A DNA stretch of 64,000 nt from JADCRZ01 sp037718865 (GTDB taxonomy: Bacteria; Bacteroidota; Bacteroidia; Chitinophagales; Chitinophagaceae). Below the pieces are notes generated by a model, which had not been told where the DNA came from, searched no databases, and saw only the letters and a program-made list of their open reading frames with translations. Both the position numbers and the translations under genes were made by a program. Of this stretch, positions 28,547 through 36,389 are shown one piece after another; position 1 is the stretch's first letter; each line of letters begins with the position of its first letter. The stretch is from positions 62,001-126,000 of the forward strand of contig JBBJMP010000010.1 of assembly GCA_037718865.1 (NCBI GenBank), given 5' to 3'.

Positions 28547-29299
28547 TCATTTTCCTCCGTTAGCCCGTAAGTCGTCCATGCATTGATTATCCAGCACAGG
28601 AATCTCTTTGGGAAGGAGAGCGCCTTCCGGTTCCTCTGTGGCTGTCTGGTAATACATTAAACATTTTTTATTAATGCAATGTTTGCCATGATCATTGTCT
28701 TTATGATCGCTGCGGAGCGGAGCACCAACATTGACTAATCCTAGTAAATGACATACTTCATGCTGCAATATGCGGGTTTCGAGATAGGTACGATTAGGTT
28801 TTTTAATTGCATTTGAGCTCTCCCATACATTTTTCCCGAACAATACAGCAGAGGTATTTTGGTAAGCATACCCCAGCATGATATTTTCTTCATAATACCC
28901 GTTTGTATAAAGGAGATAAACCGCTATTTCATTGGAAGAGGTAAACGCTGTCCGGTTAATTTGTTCGATAGACACAAGGTCATCAGTCGTCAAAACGATA
29001 TCCTCAGAAGGTGCAATTTCTTTAGTGGTTATACTAATTCCTCCGGGCTTATGGAGATGTTTATATAGAAAGCTCTTTAGTTCTGCAACGGCTATTGTAT
29101 CGGGCTGGAAGCCTGACATGTATTGTATTTCAATTTTTAATGCTGTAAATGTTTTATCTGAAAGCAATTCCTTTGAAGATTCACCAACTTTTTGCAGTTG
29201 AAAACCTTCATATTTTAAATTCTCCTTAATGGCATTAGGCTTGGTGAAATTCATTAGGGCGACCCAAAGCAGGATCAAGCCGGCATAGTTAATTTTCAT
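28547..29299 (-). CDS. Secreted zincin-type metalloprotease of uncertain family
   Basis: The start at the ATG at 29299 gives MKINYAGLILLWVALMNF, a signal peptide, and 250 residues in all. The zinc site is HEVCHLLGL (residues 180-188), the HExxHxxG form of metzincins. Further on, a histidine- and cysteine-rich stretch (SDHKDNDHGKHCINKKCLMYY) offers a third ligand and a methionine like the metzincin Met-turn. The layout recalls archaemetzincins (HExxHxxGxxHC followed by CxM), but the spacing to the next histidine is longer. No other domains are visible. It converges on the PhoD gene. Confidence 0.7.
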   Translation of the reverse strand: MKINYAGLILLWVALMNFTKPNAIKENLKYEGFQLQKVGESSKELLSDKTFTALKIEIQYMSGFQPDTIAVAELKSFLYKHLHKPGGISITTKEIAPSEDIVLTTDDLVSIEQINRTAFTSSNEIAVYLLYTNGYYEENIMLGYAYQNTSAVLFGKNVWESSNAIKKPNRTYLETRILQHEVCHLLGLVNVGAPLRSDHKDNDHGKHCINKKCLMYYQTATEEPEGALLPKEIPVLDNQCMDDLRANGGK

Positions 29300-29609
29300 C
29301 GGATAACGGATTATTTTGCTGCTAAAAGCTGCTGGCAAAGCACTTTTAGCTAGGGATCAAATTAATATTCTTTAACGTTGATTCCAATGAATTCGTATCA
29401 GGACTTAAGATGTAATTTATTGTTGTGCCGCCCAGTTAGCATGCAAGATCGTTTCAGCAGCCGCATAAAACGTCTTTTTGATGTATCGGCGCCGTAAGGA
29501 ACTCCTTTAAATACGTTGATTCCATTGTCGGTATAACCGCAAATTTGACCGTATTTTGTTGCAGCGACTTGTAATTCACCTTGAAATGTATTACGTCAAA
29601 AATTTCAGT

Positions 29610-30842
29610 ATGTCGACAATGAAAAAGTGTATTCTAATGCTTGGCTGTTTTGATACCAAAGGAGAAGACTTTGCATTTTTATACGAGTGTATTAAAGCAG
29701 AAGGCGAATGTGTTATAACGATCAATACCGGCGTAATGGGAACTACAGAAAATTTTCCGGTTGATGTTGAATCCGACGTGGTGGCACTTGAAGCAGGCCA
29801 TTCTATAACAGATTTAAAGAATGACAAGGACCGCGGACGTGCCGTAGGCATCATGGGCGATGGAGCGGCGAAAGTTGTTGCAAAATTAATCGTTGAAGAG
29901 AAGATAAAGGGAGCAATCGGCATGGGCGGAGGAGGAGGAACTTATATTACCCTTTCTGCCATGCAGGAAATTCCATTAGGTGTGCCAAAACTATGTTTGA
30001 CAACTCTGGCCGGAAAGGATCTCTCCAGACAAATAGGTAACAAGGATATTACCTTAATGCCTTCAATTGTAGATATGGCCGGACTGAATAGTATCAGCAA
30101 ACGGCTGATAAGACAAGCTGCAGCTGCCATTTGTGCCATGGGCAATGCGATCAATACAGCGGCTGATCATACAAATGGAAAAATTGCGATTAGTATGTTT
30201 GGAAATACATCAGCGTGCGTAGACAAATGCAGTGAACTCTTAAGAGCACAAGGTTATGAAGTTTTCGCTTTTCATGCGAATGGCGTTGGAGGCAAGACTA
30301 TGGAGTCATTAATACGGGAAGGTTATTTTGATGCCGTTTTAGATATTACCACTACAGAATTAGCGGATGACTTATGCGGAGGGATTTGCAGTGCCGGCCC
30401 TGATCGATTAAATGCTGCTGCCGAATCAGGGATCCCACAAGTAGTGACGCCGGGCTGCTTGGATATGGTAAATTTTGCGCAATTTGATACGGTGCCCGAA
30501 CAATACAAATTGCGCGACCTTTATAAGTGGGCTCCGGATGTGACTTTAATGAGGACTAATGAAGATGAGAATAGAATCCTGGGTGAGCGACTTGCAAAAA
30601 AAATAAATCAGTCCGGGGCGGCCGTCGCAGTTTTAATGCCAACAAAAGGGATATCTCAAATTGATGCTGAAGGTGGTATATTTCATCGTCCGGAAATCGA
30701 CCGGGTGTTATTTGATACGATAAAGGAAAATGCCAAAGCAACAATAAGCGTGATTGAAATAGACGCACATATCAATGATGAAAAATTTTCGCAGATGTTA
30801 GTCAGTGTGTTGCTCGACATGATCAAAAAGCCACATGGGTAG
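29610..30842 (+). CDS. Tm-1-like ATP-binding domain protein (UPF0261)
   Basis: The start at the ATG at 29610 (MSTMKKCILMLGCFDTKGEDF) gives 410 residues. The family pattern is strong: LGCFDTKG, GVMGTTENFPVDV, GAIGMGGGGGTYITLSAMQEIPLGVPKLCLTTLAG, and FGNTSACVDKCSELL in the second half. In plants and fungi this domain is fused to a TIM-barrel domain (tomato Tm-1, which blocks tobamovirus replication). Here the barrel is encoded by the next gene. The cellular reaction in bacteria is not known. A glycine-rich nucleotide site supports ATP binding. The genes are 109 bases apart and likely form an operon. Confidence 0.88.
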   Translation: MSTMKKCILMLGCFDTKGEDFAFLYECIKAEGECVITINTGVMGTTENFPVDVESDVVALEAGHSITDLKNDKDRGRAVGIMGDGAAKVVAKLIVEEKIKGAIGMGGGGGTYITLSAMQEIPLGVPKLCLTTLAGKDLSRQIGNKDITLMPSIVDMAGLNSISKRLIRQAAAAICAMGNAINTAADHTNGKIAISMFGNTSACVDKCSELLRAQGYEVFAFHANGVGGKTMESLIREGYFDAVLDITTTELADDLCGGICSAGPDRLNAAAESGIPQVVTPGCLDMVNFAQFDTVPEQYKLRDLYKWAPDVTLMRTNEDENRILGERLAKKINQSGAAVAVLMPTKGISQIDAEGGIFHRPEIDRVLFDTIKENAKATISVIEIDAHINDEKFSQMLVSVLLDMIKKPHG

Positions 30843-30951
30843 ATTTTATCAACCTTAAAAAAGCTAGACCATATTATTAACAATGCACTAATCTTGCACA
30901 GAGAAAACAAATCTGAATGCTCACTGGCATGTTACTCAAAACAAAAATATT

Positions 30952-31809
30952 ATGGCTAACAAATGGACAGGAAGAGGAAATCCGTATACAAAGCAGGAAG
31001 TCAGAGACCGCTTACAGATTACGCTGAATCAAAACACGGCAATAATTGCTGCCGGCGCCGGAACCGGCATTAGCGCTAAATTTATTGAAAAAGGAGGTGC
31101 TGACTTAATTATTATATATAACTCAGGTCGCTTCCGGATGGCTGGACATGGCTCCAGTGCCGGCTTAATGGCTTACGGTGACGCGAATGCGGAAGCATTA
31201 AATATCGGAGAGTTCGAGGTATTGCCTGTAGTTGAGGAAGTTCCGGTAATTTGTGGTGTACATGGCTCCGACCCTCGCCGGAGAATGTGGCACCATTTGG
31301 AAAAGGTGAAGGAAATGGGCTTTTCCGGTGTAAATAATTTTCCTACCCACTGTATAATTGATGGGCATTTAAGGAACGTTCTGGAAGAAACAGGTATGGG
31401 TTTTAATAAAGAAGTTGAAATGATCCGGCTTGCTACTAAAATGGACTTATTCTCTATCGTTTACGTAGCCAAACCGGATGAGGCCAGGAAGATGGCTGAA
31501 GCCGGTGCAGATGCTATTATTTCCCATGTTGGTACAACTGTAGGCGGATCTGTCGGAGTAATTGACGCCACTTGTACGATGGATGATGCAATCCGTCTTA
31601 CTAAAGAGATTATGGCGGCGGGAAGAGAAGTGAATCCTGATATTTTTTTCCTTGCTCATGGAGGACCCATCAATACCCCTGAAGATGTCCGTATAATTCT
31701 TGATCATACCAAAGTGCACGGATTTGTCGGCGCCTCCTCTTTGGAGCGGATGGGTGTTGAGAAATCGTTAACAGAATTAACCCAAAGATTTAAATCACTT
31801 TCTTTATAA
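30952..31809 (+). CDS. Phosphoenolpyruvate-hydrolase-like TIM-barrel protein (Tm-1 C-domain homologue)
   Basis: The product is 285 residues. It shows the hallmark sequence of this family: IIAAGAGTGISAKFIEKGGADLIIIYNSGRFRM, GHGSSAGLMAYGDAN, VPVICGVHGSDP, GVNNFPTHCIIDGHLRN and GTTVGGSVG near the C-terminus. The fold is a phosphoenolpyruvate mutase-like barrel, but the catalytic role is not proven for bacterial members. It directly follows the UPF0261 gene, reproducing as two genes the domain order of the plant Tm-1 protein. No signal peptide is present, so it is cytosolic. A leader-hairpin terminator element lies about 135 bases downstream. Confidence 0.88.
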   Translation: MANKWTGRGNPYTKQEVRDRLQITLNQNTAIIAAGAGTGISAKFIEKGGADLIIIYNSGRFRMAGHGSSAGLMAYGDANAEALNIGEFEVLPVVEEVPVICGVHGSDPRRRMWHHLEKVKEMGFSGVNNFPTHCIIDGHLRNVLEETGMGFNKEVEMIRLATKMDLFSIVYVAKPDEARKMAEAGADAIISHVGTTVGGSVGVIDATCTMDDAIRLTKEIMAAGREVNPDIFFLAHGGPINTPEDVRIILDHTKVHGFVGASSLERMGVEKSLTELTQRFKSLSL

Positions 31810-31943
31810 AAATGGATTACCGACTTGTCTTGAACGGCGCCCGGTCCAAAAAAGAACTCCATATTCCATCCATGGGAAGAAACGAAATGACTCTACGGCC
31901 AATCACGCCTAAAATATGATTGGCATGCTATTAGACTATAGGT

Positions 31944-32010
31944 AATTGGTTTTTCATAGGATATTGGATTAAAAACGGAGCTGGATTTCTATCCGGGCTC
32001 CTTTTTTTTT
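31944..32010 (+). terminator. Dispersed leader-hairpin element, copy 2
   Basis: The leader reads AATTGGTTTTTCATAGGATA, continuing to TTGGATTAAAAACGG. The hairpin at 31977-32001 has stem GGAGC...GCTCC and is followed by nine Ts. It probably terminates the Tm-1-like operon. Confidence 0.75.
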
Positions 32011-32090
32011 GTGTAGATGTGCAATTAGTATTATTTCTTTTTATTAACCGTATAGGTGATCATCTTTTTCACTTTGCCGTTTTAATTTAT

Positions 32091-32894
32091 TTACCTGAAC
32101 GGTATGGAGGGAACTTTATAATTTAATCCATTGGTGGTACCGCAGGTAACATCAATGGTAACCCCCGTTATTTTGCCGGCCATATCAGAGGAAAGAAATA
32201 CGGCTACATTAGCGATGTCTGCCATCAAGGGCAGTTTCTTGAGCATAGTATCTTCCTCAAGTTTCTCCAGAAAAAGGCTGGCCTCTTTACCCCCTCCCGC
32301 CAATGCTTCTGCAAATGGCCGGGAATCTGGGGATCCGGCAGATCTTATGTTTACAACCCGGATGCCATGCGGTCCTAATTCGGAAGCCAGATCTCTTGAA
32401 AATCCTTCAATGGCACAACAGGCCGGGCCAAACCCGCCCACCCTGGCATATCCTATTCCTCCAGGGGTTGCGGTTAAAGATAAAATTACTCCTGATCTTT
32501 GTTTCATCATTATCCTCCCTGCAGCGGTTGCCGTTAGAAATTGCGTTTCCATGGCAATGGTTACCGGACGTACAAAATCCACTAGCGACATATCCACCAA
32601 AAATTTGTCCTGAGTATCCTGAAGCCCGATTGCATTAAATGATATATCAATACTACCGGCTTTACGTACAATTTCATCTACATAGCTGTTGATGGCTTTT
32701 TCATTCAACGCATCTACCTCTGCCGCCTCAGCGTTGCCACCGGAAGAATTAATATCATCCGCTACCAATTGGACAGGGTTAAGACTACGGCCTGAAAGAA
32801 ACACCATAGCCCCAGCACCCGCAAATGCGCGGGCAACCGCTCCTCCGAGTGACCCTCCGGCCCCGTATATAATTGCATTTTTTTGCTGAAGCAT
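32091..32894 (-). CDS. Short-chain dehydrogenase/reductase-like protein lacking the catalytic Tyr-Lys pair
   Basis: The start at the ATG at 32894 (MLQQKNAIIYGAGGSLGGAVA) shows the Rossmann GxxxGxG loop; an ATG seven codons upstream is possible. NAIG stands for the structural NNAG motif. The active-site helix reads GGFGPACCAIEGFSRDLA, so the tyrosine and lysine of the YxxxK motif are glycine and cysteine, while the upstream serine region (ILSLTATPGG) is kept. The protein otherwise has full length and the ELGPHGIRVVNIRSAG segment. It may bind NAD(P) without classical dehydrogenase chemistry. It is divergent from the P450 gene, with about 225 bases between starts. Confidence 0.8.
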   Translation of the reverse strand: MLQQKNAIIYGAGGSLGGAVARAFAGAGAMVFLSGRSLNPVQLVADDINSSGGNAEAAEVDALNEKAINSYVDEIVRKAGSIDISFNAIGLQDTQDKFLVDMSLVDFVRPVTIAMETQFLTATAAGRIMMKQRSGVILSLTATPGGIGYARVGGFGPACCAIEGFSRDLASELGPHGIRVVNIRSAGSPDSRPFAEALAGGGKEASLFLEKLEEDTMLKKLPLMADIANVAVFLSSDMAGKITGVTIDVTCGTTNGLNYKVPSIPFR

Positions 32895-33071
32895 AATAAG
32901 TTGTGTTTTATACATTGCCTGGCAGCTTGATCGTGCCTGCTGATATCCTTTTCCTGCTCTGCAAACCTATCATAAAATGTGCTGTTTGAGGAGGTGTAAT
33001 AACGACATTTTAGAGGGCCGTTTGCACAGGCCCGGCATTACTTTGATCATGCTGCAAAAAGGGCAACGGCA

Positions 33072-33102
33072 TTGTACGACGTCCGTTTTTGCATTAACTT
33101 TA
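33072..33102 (+). promoter_or_regulatory. Weak promoter candidate for the P450 gene
   Basis: TTG at 33072-33074 and TAACTTTA at 33095-33102, 20 bases apart, resemble the Bacteroidota promoter with one mismatch in the -7 box. The P450 start lies 18 bases beyond. Confidence 0.3.
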
Positions 33103-33120
33103 AGAGATTAAGTATTCAAA

Positions 33121-34575
33121 ATGCAAGCTCAAATTACAAACCAGGTAAATATAGGAACTCTTCCGTCTGCAACAATTACAATGAATCAACTCCCCGGCCC
33201 GGCCGGAGTTCCTCTTCTGGGCAACCTTCTACAGATAACACCAGAAAAACTTCATCGAGTAATTGAAAAGTGGAGCGATCAGTACGGGTCCATATTTAAA
33301 TTTAAACTGGGAACTATTCCTGTCGTGGTAATTACTGCTCCGGAAACCATTCAGTATGTATTGAAAAACAGGCCAGAGAAATTTAGGAGGCTTGGCAAAA
33401 TGGATGACATCATTCGTGAAATGGGAGTCTTCGGCGTTTTCAATGCGGAGGGCGATGATTGGAAGCGCCAGCGGAAGTTGGTTTCACAGGCTCTGAATAT
33501 TACAAATTTAAAGACCTTCTTCTCTACGCTTGATCATATAACGGAAAAACTATTGAACCGGTGGAATCAATTGTCTGCCCAAAACACCTCCGTTGAAATC
33601 AAAGGTGAACTGATGCGCTACACTGTTGATATCACATCACGTCTCGCCTTTGGGTACGACATGAATACCCTTGAAAAGAAGGAAGATATTATCCAGAACC
33701 ATCTTGAAATTATTTTCCCGGCACTCTTTAAACGCATTAATTCCCCTGTTCCTTATTGGAGATACGTAAAATTACCAGCAGACAGGAGATTGGAAAAATC
33801 GCTTAAGGTTATTCATACAACCATGCAGGGTATCATAGACCAGACCAGAGAACAACTGGTTCATAATCCGGGGTTGATTGACCATCCTTCAAATTTTCTA
33901 CAGGCCTTACTTGCAGCATCTGACCAGGAACAACCGGTATCGAACGAAGTAGTCATCGGGAATGTGCTAACGATGCTCATGGCAGGAGAAGATACAACCG
34001 CTTATACCATTGCCTGGATCTTTTATTTTATGCATATTTGTCCGGAGGTTCAGCAAAAAATGCAGGAGGAAGCCGATCTTGTCCTGGCAAATGAAAACAC
34101 CATAAAAAATTATGACGATGTTGCGAGGCTGCCTTACATCGAAGCAGTCGCTCTTGAAGCTATGAGACTTAAACCGGTAGCCCCTATTTTCTTTCTTGAT
34201 ACACTGGTAGATGTAGTTGTTGAAGGGACGCTGGTTCCAAAGGGCACCGGGGTCATTGCGCAATCGCAATTTGCGGCTGCGAAGGAAGAGCATTTTTCAA
34301 ATCCCGAAAAATTCATTCCGGAACGCTGGATAAAAGGCGGTTGTCCTGCCCATAATGTCCATAACGAAAGGGCATTCCTTCCGTTTGGCGCGGGACCCAG
34401 GTTCTGTCCGGGTTATAATCTTGCCCTGCTTGAAATGAAGGCCGTGCTGGCCATGGTATGTAAAAATTTTACCGTAACTATGGTAACCCCGCCCGAAAAT
34501 GTGCATGAGATCATGGCATTTACCATGATGCCATCTTCGTTTTTTGTAAAATTTGACAGAAGAAAGGGTGTGTGA
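33121..34575 (+). CDS. Cytochrome P450
   Basis: The product is 484 residues with every class signature. The PGPAGVPLLGN proline-rich start is followed by AGEDTT in the oxygen-binding I helix (288-293), the ExxR pair in EAMR (346-349), PERW, and the haem loop FGAGPRFCPG with the thiolate cysteine at 429. There is no transmembrane anchor, so it is a soluble bacterial enzyme. No ferredoxin or reductase gene is adjacent, and redox partners must come from elsewhere. The sequence looks like the fatty-acid/terpene hydroxylase-like P450s common in Bacteroidota, but the substrate cannot be named. The divergent dehydrogenase-like gene may belong to the same pathway. Confidence 0.93.
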   Translation: MQAQITNQVNIGTLPSATITMNQLPGPAGVPLLGNLLQITPEKLHRVIEKWSDQYGSIFKFKLGTIPVVVITAPETIQYVLKNRPEKFRRLGKMDDIIREMGVFGVFNAEGDDWKRQRKLVSQALNITNLKTFFSTLDHITEKLLNRWNQLSAQNTSVEIKGELMRYTVDITSRLAFGYDMNTLEKKEDIIQNHLEIIFPALFKRINSPVPYWRYVKLPADRRLEKSLKVIHTTMQGIIDQTREQLVHNPGLIDHPSNFLQALLAASDQEQPVSNEVVIGNVLTMLMAGEDTTAYTIAWIFYFMHICPEVQQKMQEEADLVLANENTIKNYDDVARLPYIEAVALEAMRLKPVAPIFFLDTLVDVVVEGTLVPKGTGVIAQSQFAAAKEEHFSNPEKFIPERWIKGGCPAHNVHNERAFLPFGAGPRFCPGYNLALLEMKAVLAMVCKNFTVTMVTPPENVHEIMAFTMMPSSFFVKFDRRKGV

Positions 34576-34598
34576 CTTAAATCGACTCAATCAAATTA

Positions 34599-34763
34599 AT
34601 GGCACTTAATTTATTTTATCTCAATCAGTCATTTTCTCCCGGAAATTTATACACTGAACTTGTGTTTGCACTTGATGGTTCAAGTACTGTGCCGGGTAAG
34701 GCAGGTTGGTTTGTAGAATTTGGAAAGTGCTGTGTTTCCAAAGCAAACGCCGTTCTGCAATAA
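34599..34763 (+). CDS. Possible 54-residue protein
   Basis: An ATG at 34599 opens a frame reading MALNLFYLNQSFSPGNLYTE, then GSSTVPGKAGWFVEFGKCC, ending at 34763. It lies 23 bases after the P450 stop on the same strand. The content looks protein-like but I do not recognise it. The rest of the interval to 34909 holds nothing visible. Confidence 0.25.
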   Translation: MALNLFYLNQSFSPGNLYTELVFALDGSSTVPGKAGWFVEFGKCCVSKANAVLQ

Positions 34764-34909
34764 GTATAACACAGATCCTGAATACTTGACTTGTCAATGG
34801 CCGGTTGATAATACATGAAAGCGATTTTAAGGTATTAAAACGCTTAATTTAAAATTATATTACAAAAACTTGACAAAGAGACAAATCTGTATTGGCCTTA
34901 TTGAGGATG

Positions 34910-35698
34910 CTACAATTTGCCGATGGCATACCGTGTTTTTAGTGTAGGAGTAGCGCTGCCTCCTCTTGGCTCTATGGTAATGACAAAATCTTTTGCATTA
35001 TTTACGTTTCTCATTTGTACCAGTTTCCCTTCTTTGCTTACATCAAAAACACCCAGGTCAACGGATCGGTTACCTGATATTTCCCAGAGCTGAAATTGCT
35101 TATCTGATACAGGCTTCGGTATGTTGCCAATAAGCAGGTAAGTATCTGTAGAAAGCGTATCCCAATATACATGCGCCATGCAATGGGCGGAATCTGTTGG
35201 CTCTACCATTGTCGACCATTTTACAGACGGCTTTTCAACGATAGGTTTAAGTACCATGATAGCATCAAAGTAAGTTGAGTCATTTAACGGATCTCCTGAT
35301 TGATTGGTTGCCGTCTGAAGTTTTTGATATTCGTCACGGATGGAATAAGTTAAATAGATGGACCCGAGAAGCAATAAAATAGAGGCAACGGCAACCCATT
35401 TCCATATATACATTCTCTGCACTGGTGCATTGTAGCTATTTTCTTTCTTATACGAATATGACTTATCAACGCCATGCATGTTAAGTGACAGAAACACCTT
35501 TTCTTTCAAACCGGCAGGCGGAGTAACTACGTCCTTCATCAATTGATTTTCCAGTGCCAATTCAAAAGCCTTCTTTGCGTTATTTATTTCCGGATATTCA
35601 AGACACATCGATTCAAGCTGCTGTTGCTCGGCCCTGGTAGCAAGCCCCAGAACGCAGCTTTCTATTATTCCACTTTCTATGTATTCCTGTATATTCAC
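34910..35698 (-). CDS. Anti-sigma factor, RskA type
   Basis: The product is 262 residues from a GTG start at 35698. The N-terminal part (ESGIIESCVLGLATRAEQQQLESM) resembles the sigma-binding domain of anti-sigma-K-like proteins. One transmembrane helix follows at about 95-118 (WKWVAVASILLLLGSIYL). The C-terminal periplasmic RskA domain is clear: VYWDTLSTDTYLLIGNIPKP, then KQFQLWEI, then DLGVFDV. It should hold the cognate sigma factor at the membrane until a signal triggers its degradation. The start overlaps the sigma-factor stop as GTGA, so translation is coupled. Confidence 0.88.
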   Translation of the reverse strand: MNIQEYIESGIIESCVLGLATRAEQQQLESMCLEYPEINNAKKAFELALENQLMKDVVTPPAGLKEKVFLSLNMHGVDKSYSYKKENSYNAPVQRMYIWKWVAVASILLLLGSIYLTYSIRDEYQKLQTATNQSGDPLNDSTYFDAIMVLKPIVEKPSVKWSTMVEPTDSAHCMAHVYWDTLSTDTYLLIGNIPKPVSDKQFQLWEISGNRSVDLGVFDVSKEGKLVQMRNVNNAKDFVITIEPRGGSATPTLKTRYAIGKL

Positions 35699-36264
35699 TT
35701 TTTTAACTCAAGGCTGTTTCTTAATTTACATAATGCGATTTTAATCTTTGTCTTTACTGTTTCTGATGGAATGCCTAATTTTTCGGCAATCTCAGCATTA
35801 GTAAGACCCTTATAATAACAAAGTTCAATTAACACCTTTTGTTCCTCATTCAATTCAAGAATTAAATTTTTTAAGCCATAATTATCAATTGCCGAACGCG
35901 TTACCAGATCTGATATCCCATCTTCTGCTGTTGATACCGCTGTAGGAAACTGCCGGTCATTTCCTGAACTCATTTTGTCAAAAGCCGCCTCACGTGCAAT
36001 CTGTAGTATCCAGGTGAATAATCTTTCCCTGGCAGGATCGTAATTGTCAATGGTAAGCCAAACCTTGATAAAAACATCCTGCACCACCTGCTGACTTGTT
36101 TCTTCTTGTTTTATAATCTGAAGGACTGAGGTATATATGGCAGGGGCGCATCTATCATAGAGATAAATAAACCCATGATGGTCTTTCTGTTTTAGCAGAC
36201 CAACCAATTCGACCTCTTTGTAAGTACTCTTTAAATCCAAATGATACACAATTGTGAAAAACAA
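35695..36264 (-). CDS. ECF-type RNA polymerase sigma factor
   Basis: The product is 189 residues. Region 2 reads HHGFIYLYDRCAPAIYTSVLQII and QDVFIKVWLTI, continuing to FTWILQIAREAAFDKM. Region 4 reads LNEEQKVLIELCYYKGLTNAEI, continuing to AEKLGIPSETVKTKI. No ATG is available near the start. The frame begins at TTG 36264, with GTG 36249 and TTG 36240 as alternatives. It is transcribed with the RskA-type anti-sigma gene that follows. It is divergent from a SusC/SusD pair, which makes that pair a possible target, although sigma factors with RskA partners more often have stress regulons. Confidence 0.9.
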   Translation of the reverse strand: MFFTIVYHLDLKSTYKEVELVGLLKQKDHHGFIYLYDRCAPAIYTSVLQIIKQEETSQQVVQDVFIKVWLTIDNYDPARERLFTWILQIAREAAFDKMSSGNDRQFPTAVSTAEDGISDLVTRSAIDNYGLKNLILELNEEQKVLIELCYYKGLTNAEIAEKLGIPSETVKTKIKIALCKLRNSLELKK

Positions 36265-36389
36265 AATATTATGGAATATAAAAAACTTTATGTAAAAACA
36301 TTGAAATTTTCTGCAAACCCTCTTTTTTTACTATATTTATTTTATATAAGAATTCCCTTTTTCGTACACAGAAAAACAACTTTGCTATT

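Noticed and set aside
34625..34816. Minus-strand frame of 63 codons after the P450 gene
   Set aside because: It overlaps a more protein-like plus-strand frame and shows no family pattern.
36264..36389. Shared divergent promoter for the sigma factor and susC
   Set aside because: No pair of -33 and -7 boxes with acceptable spacing could be found in either direction.
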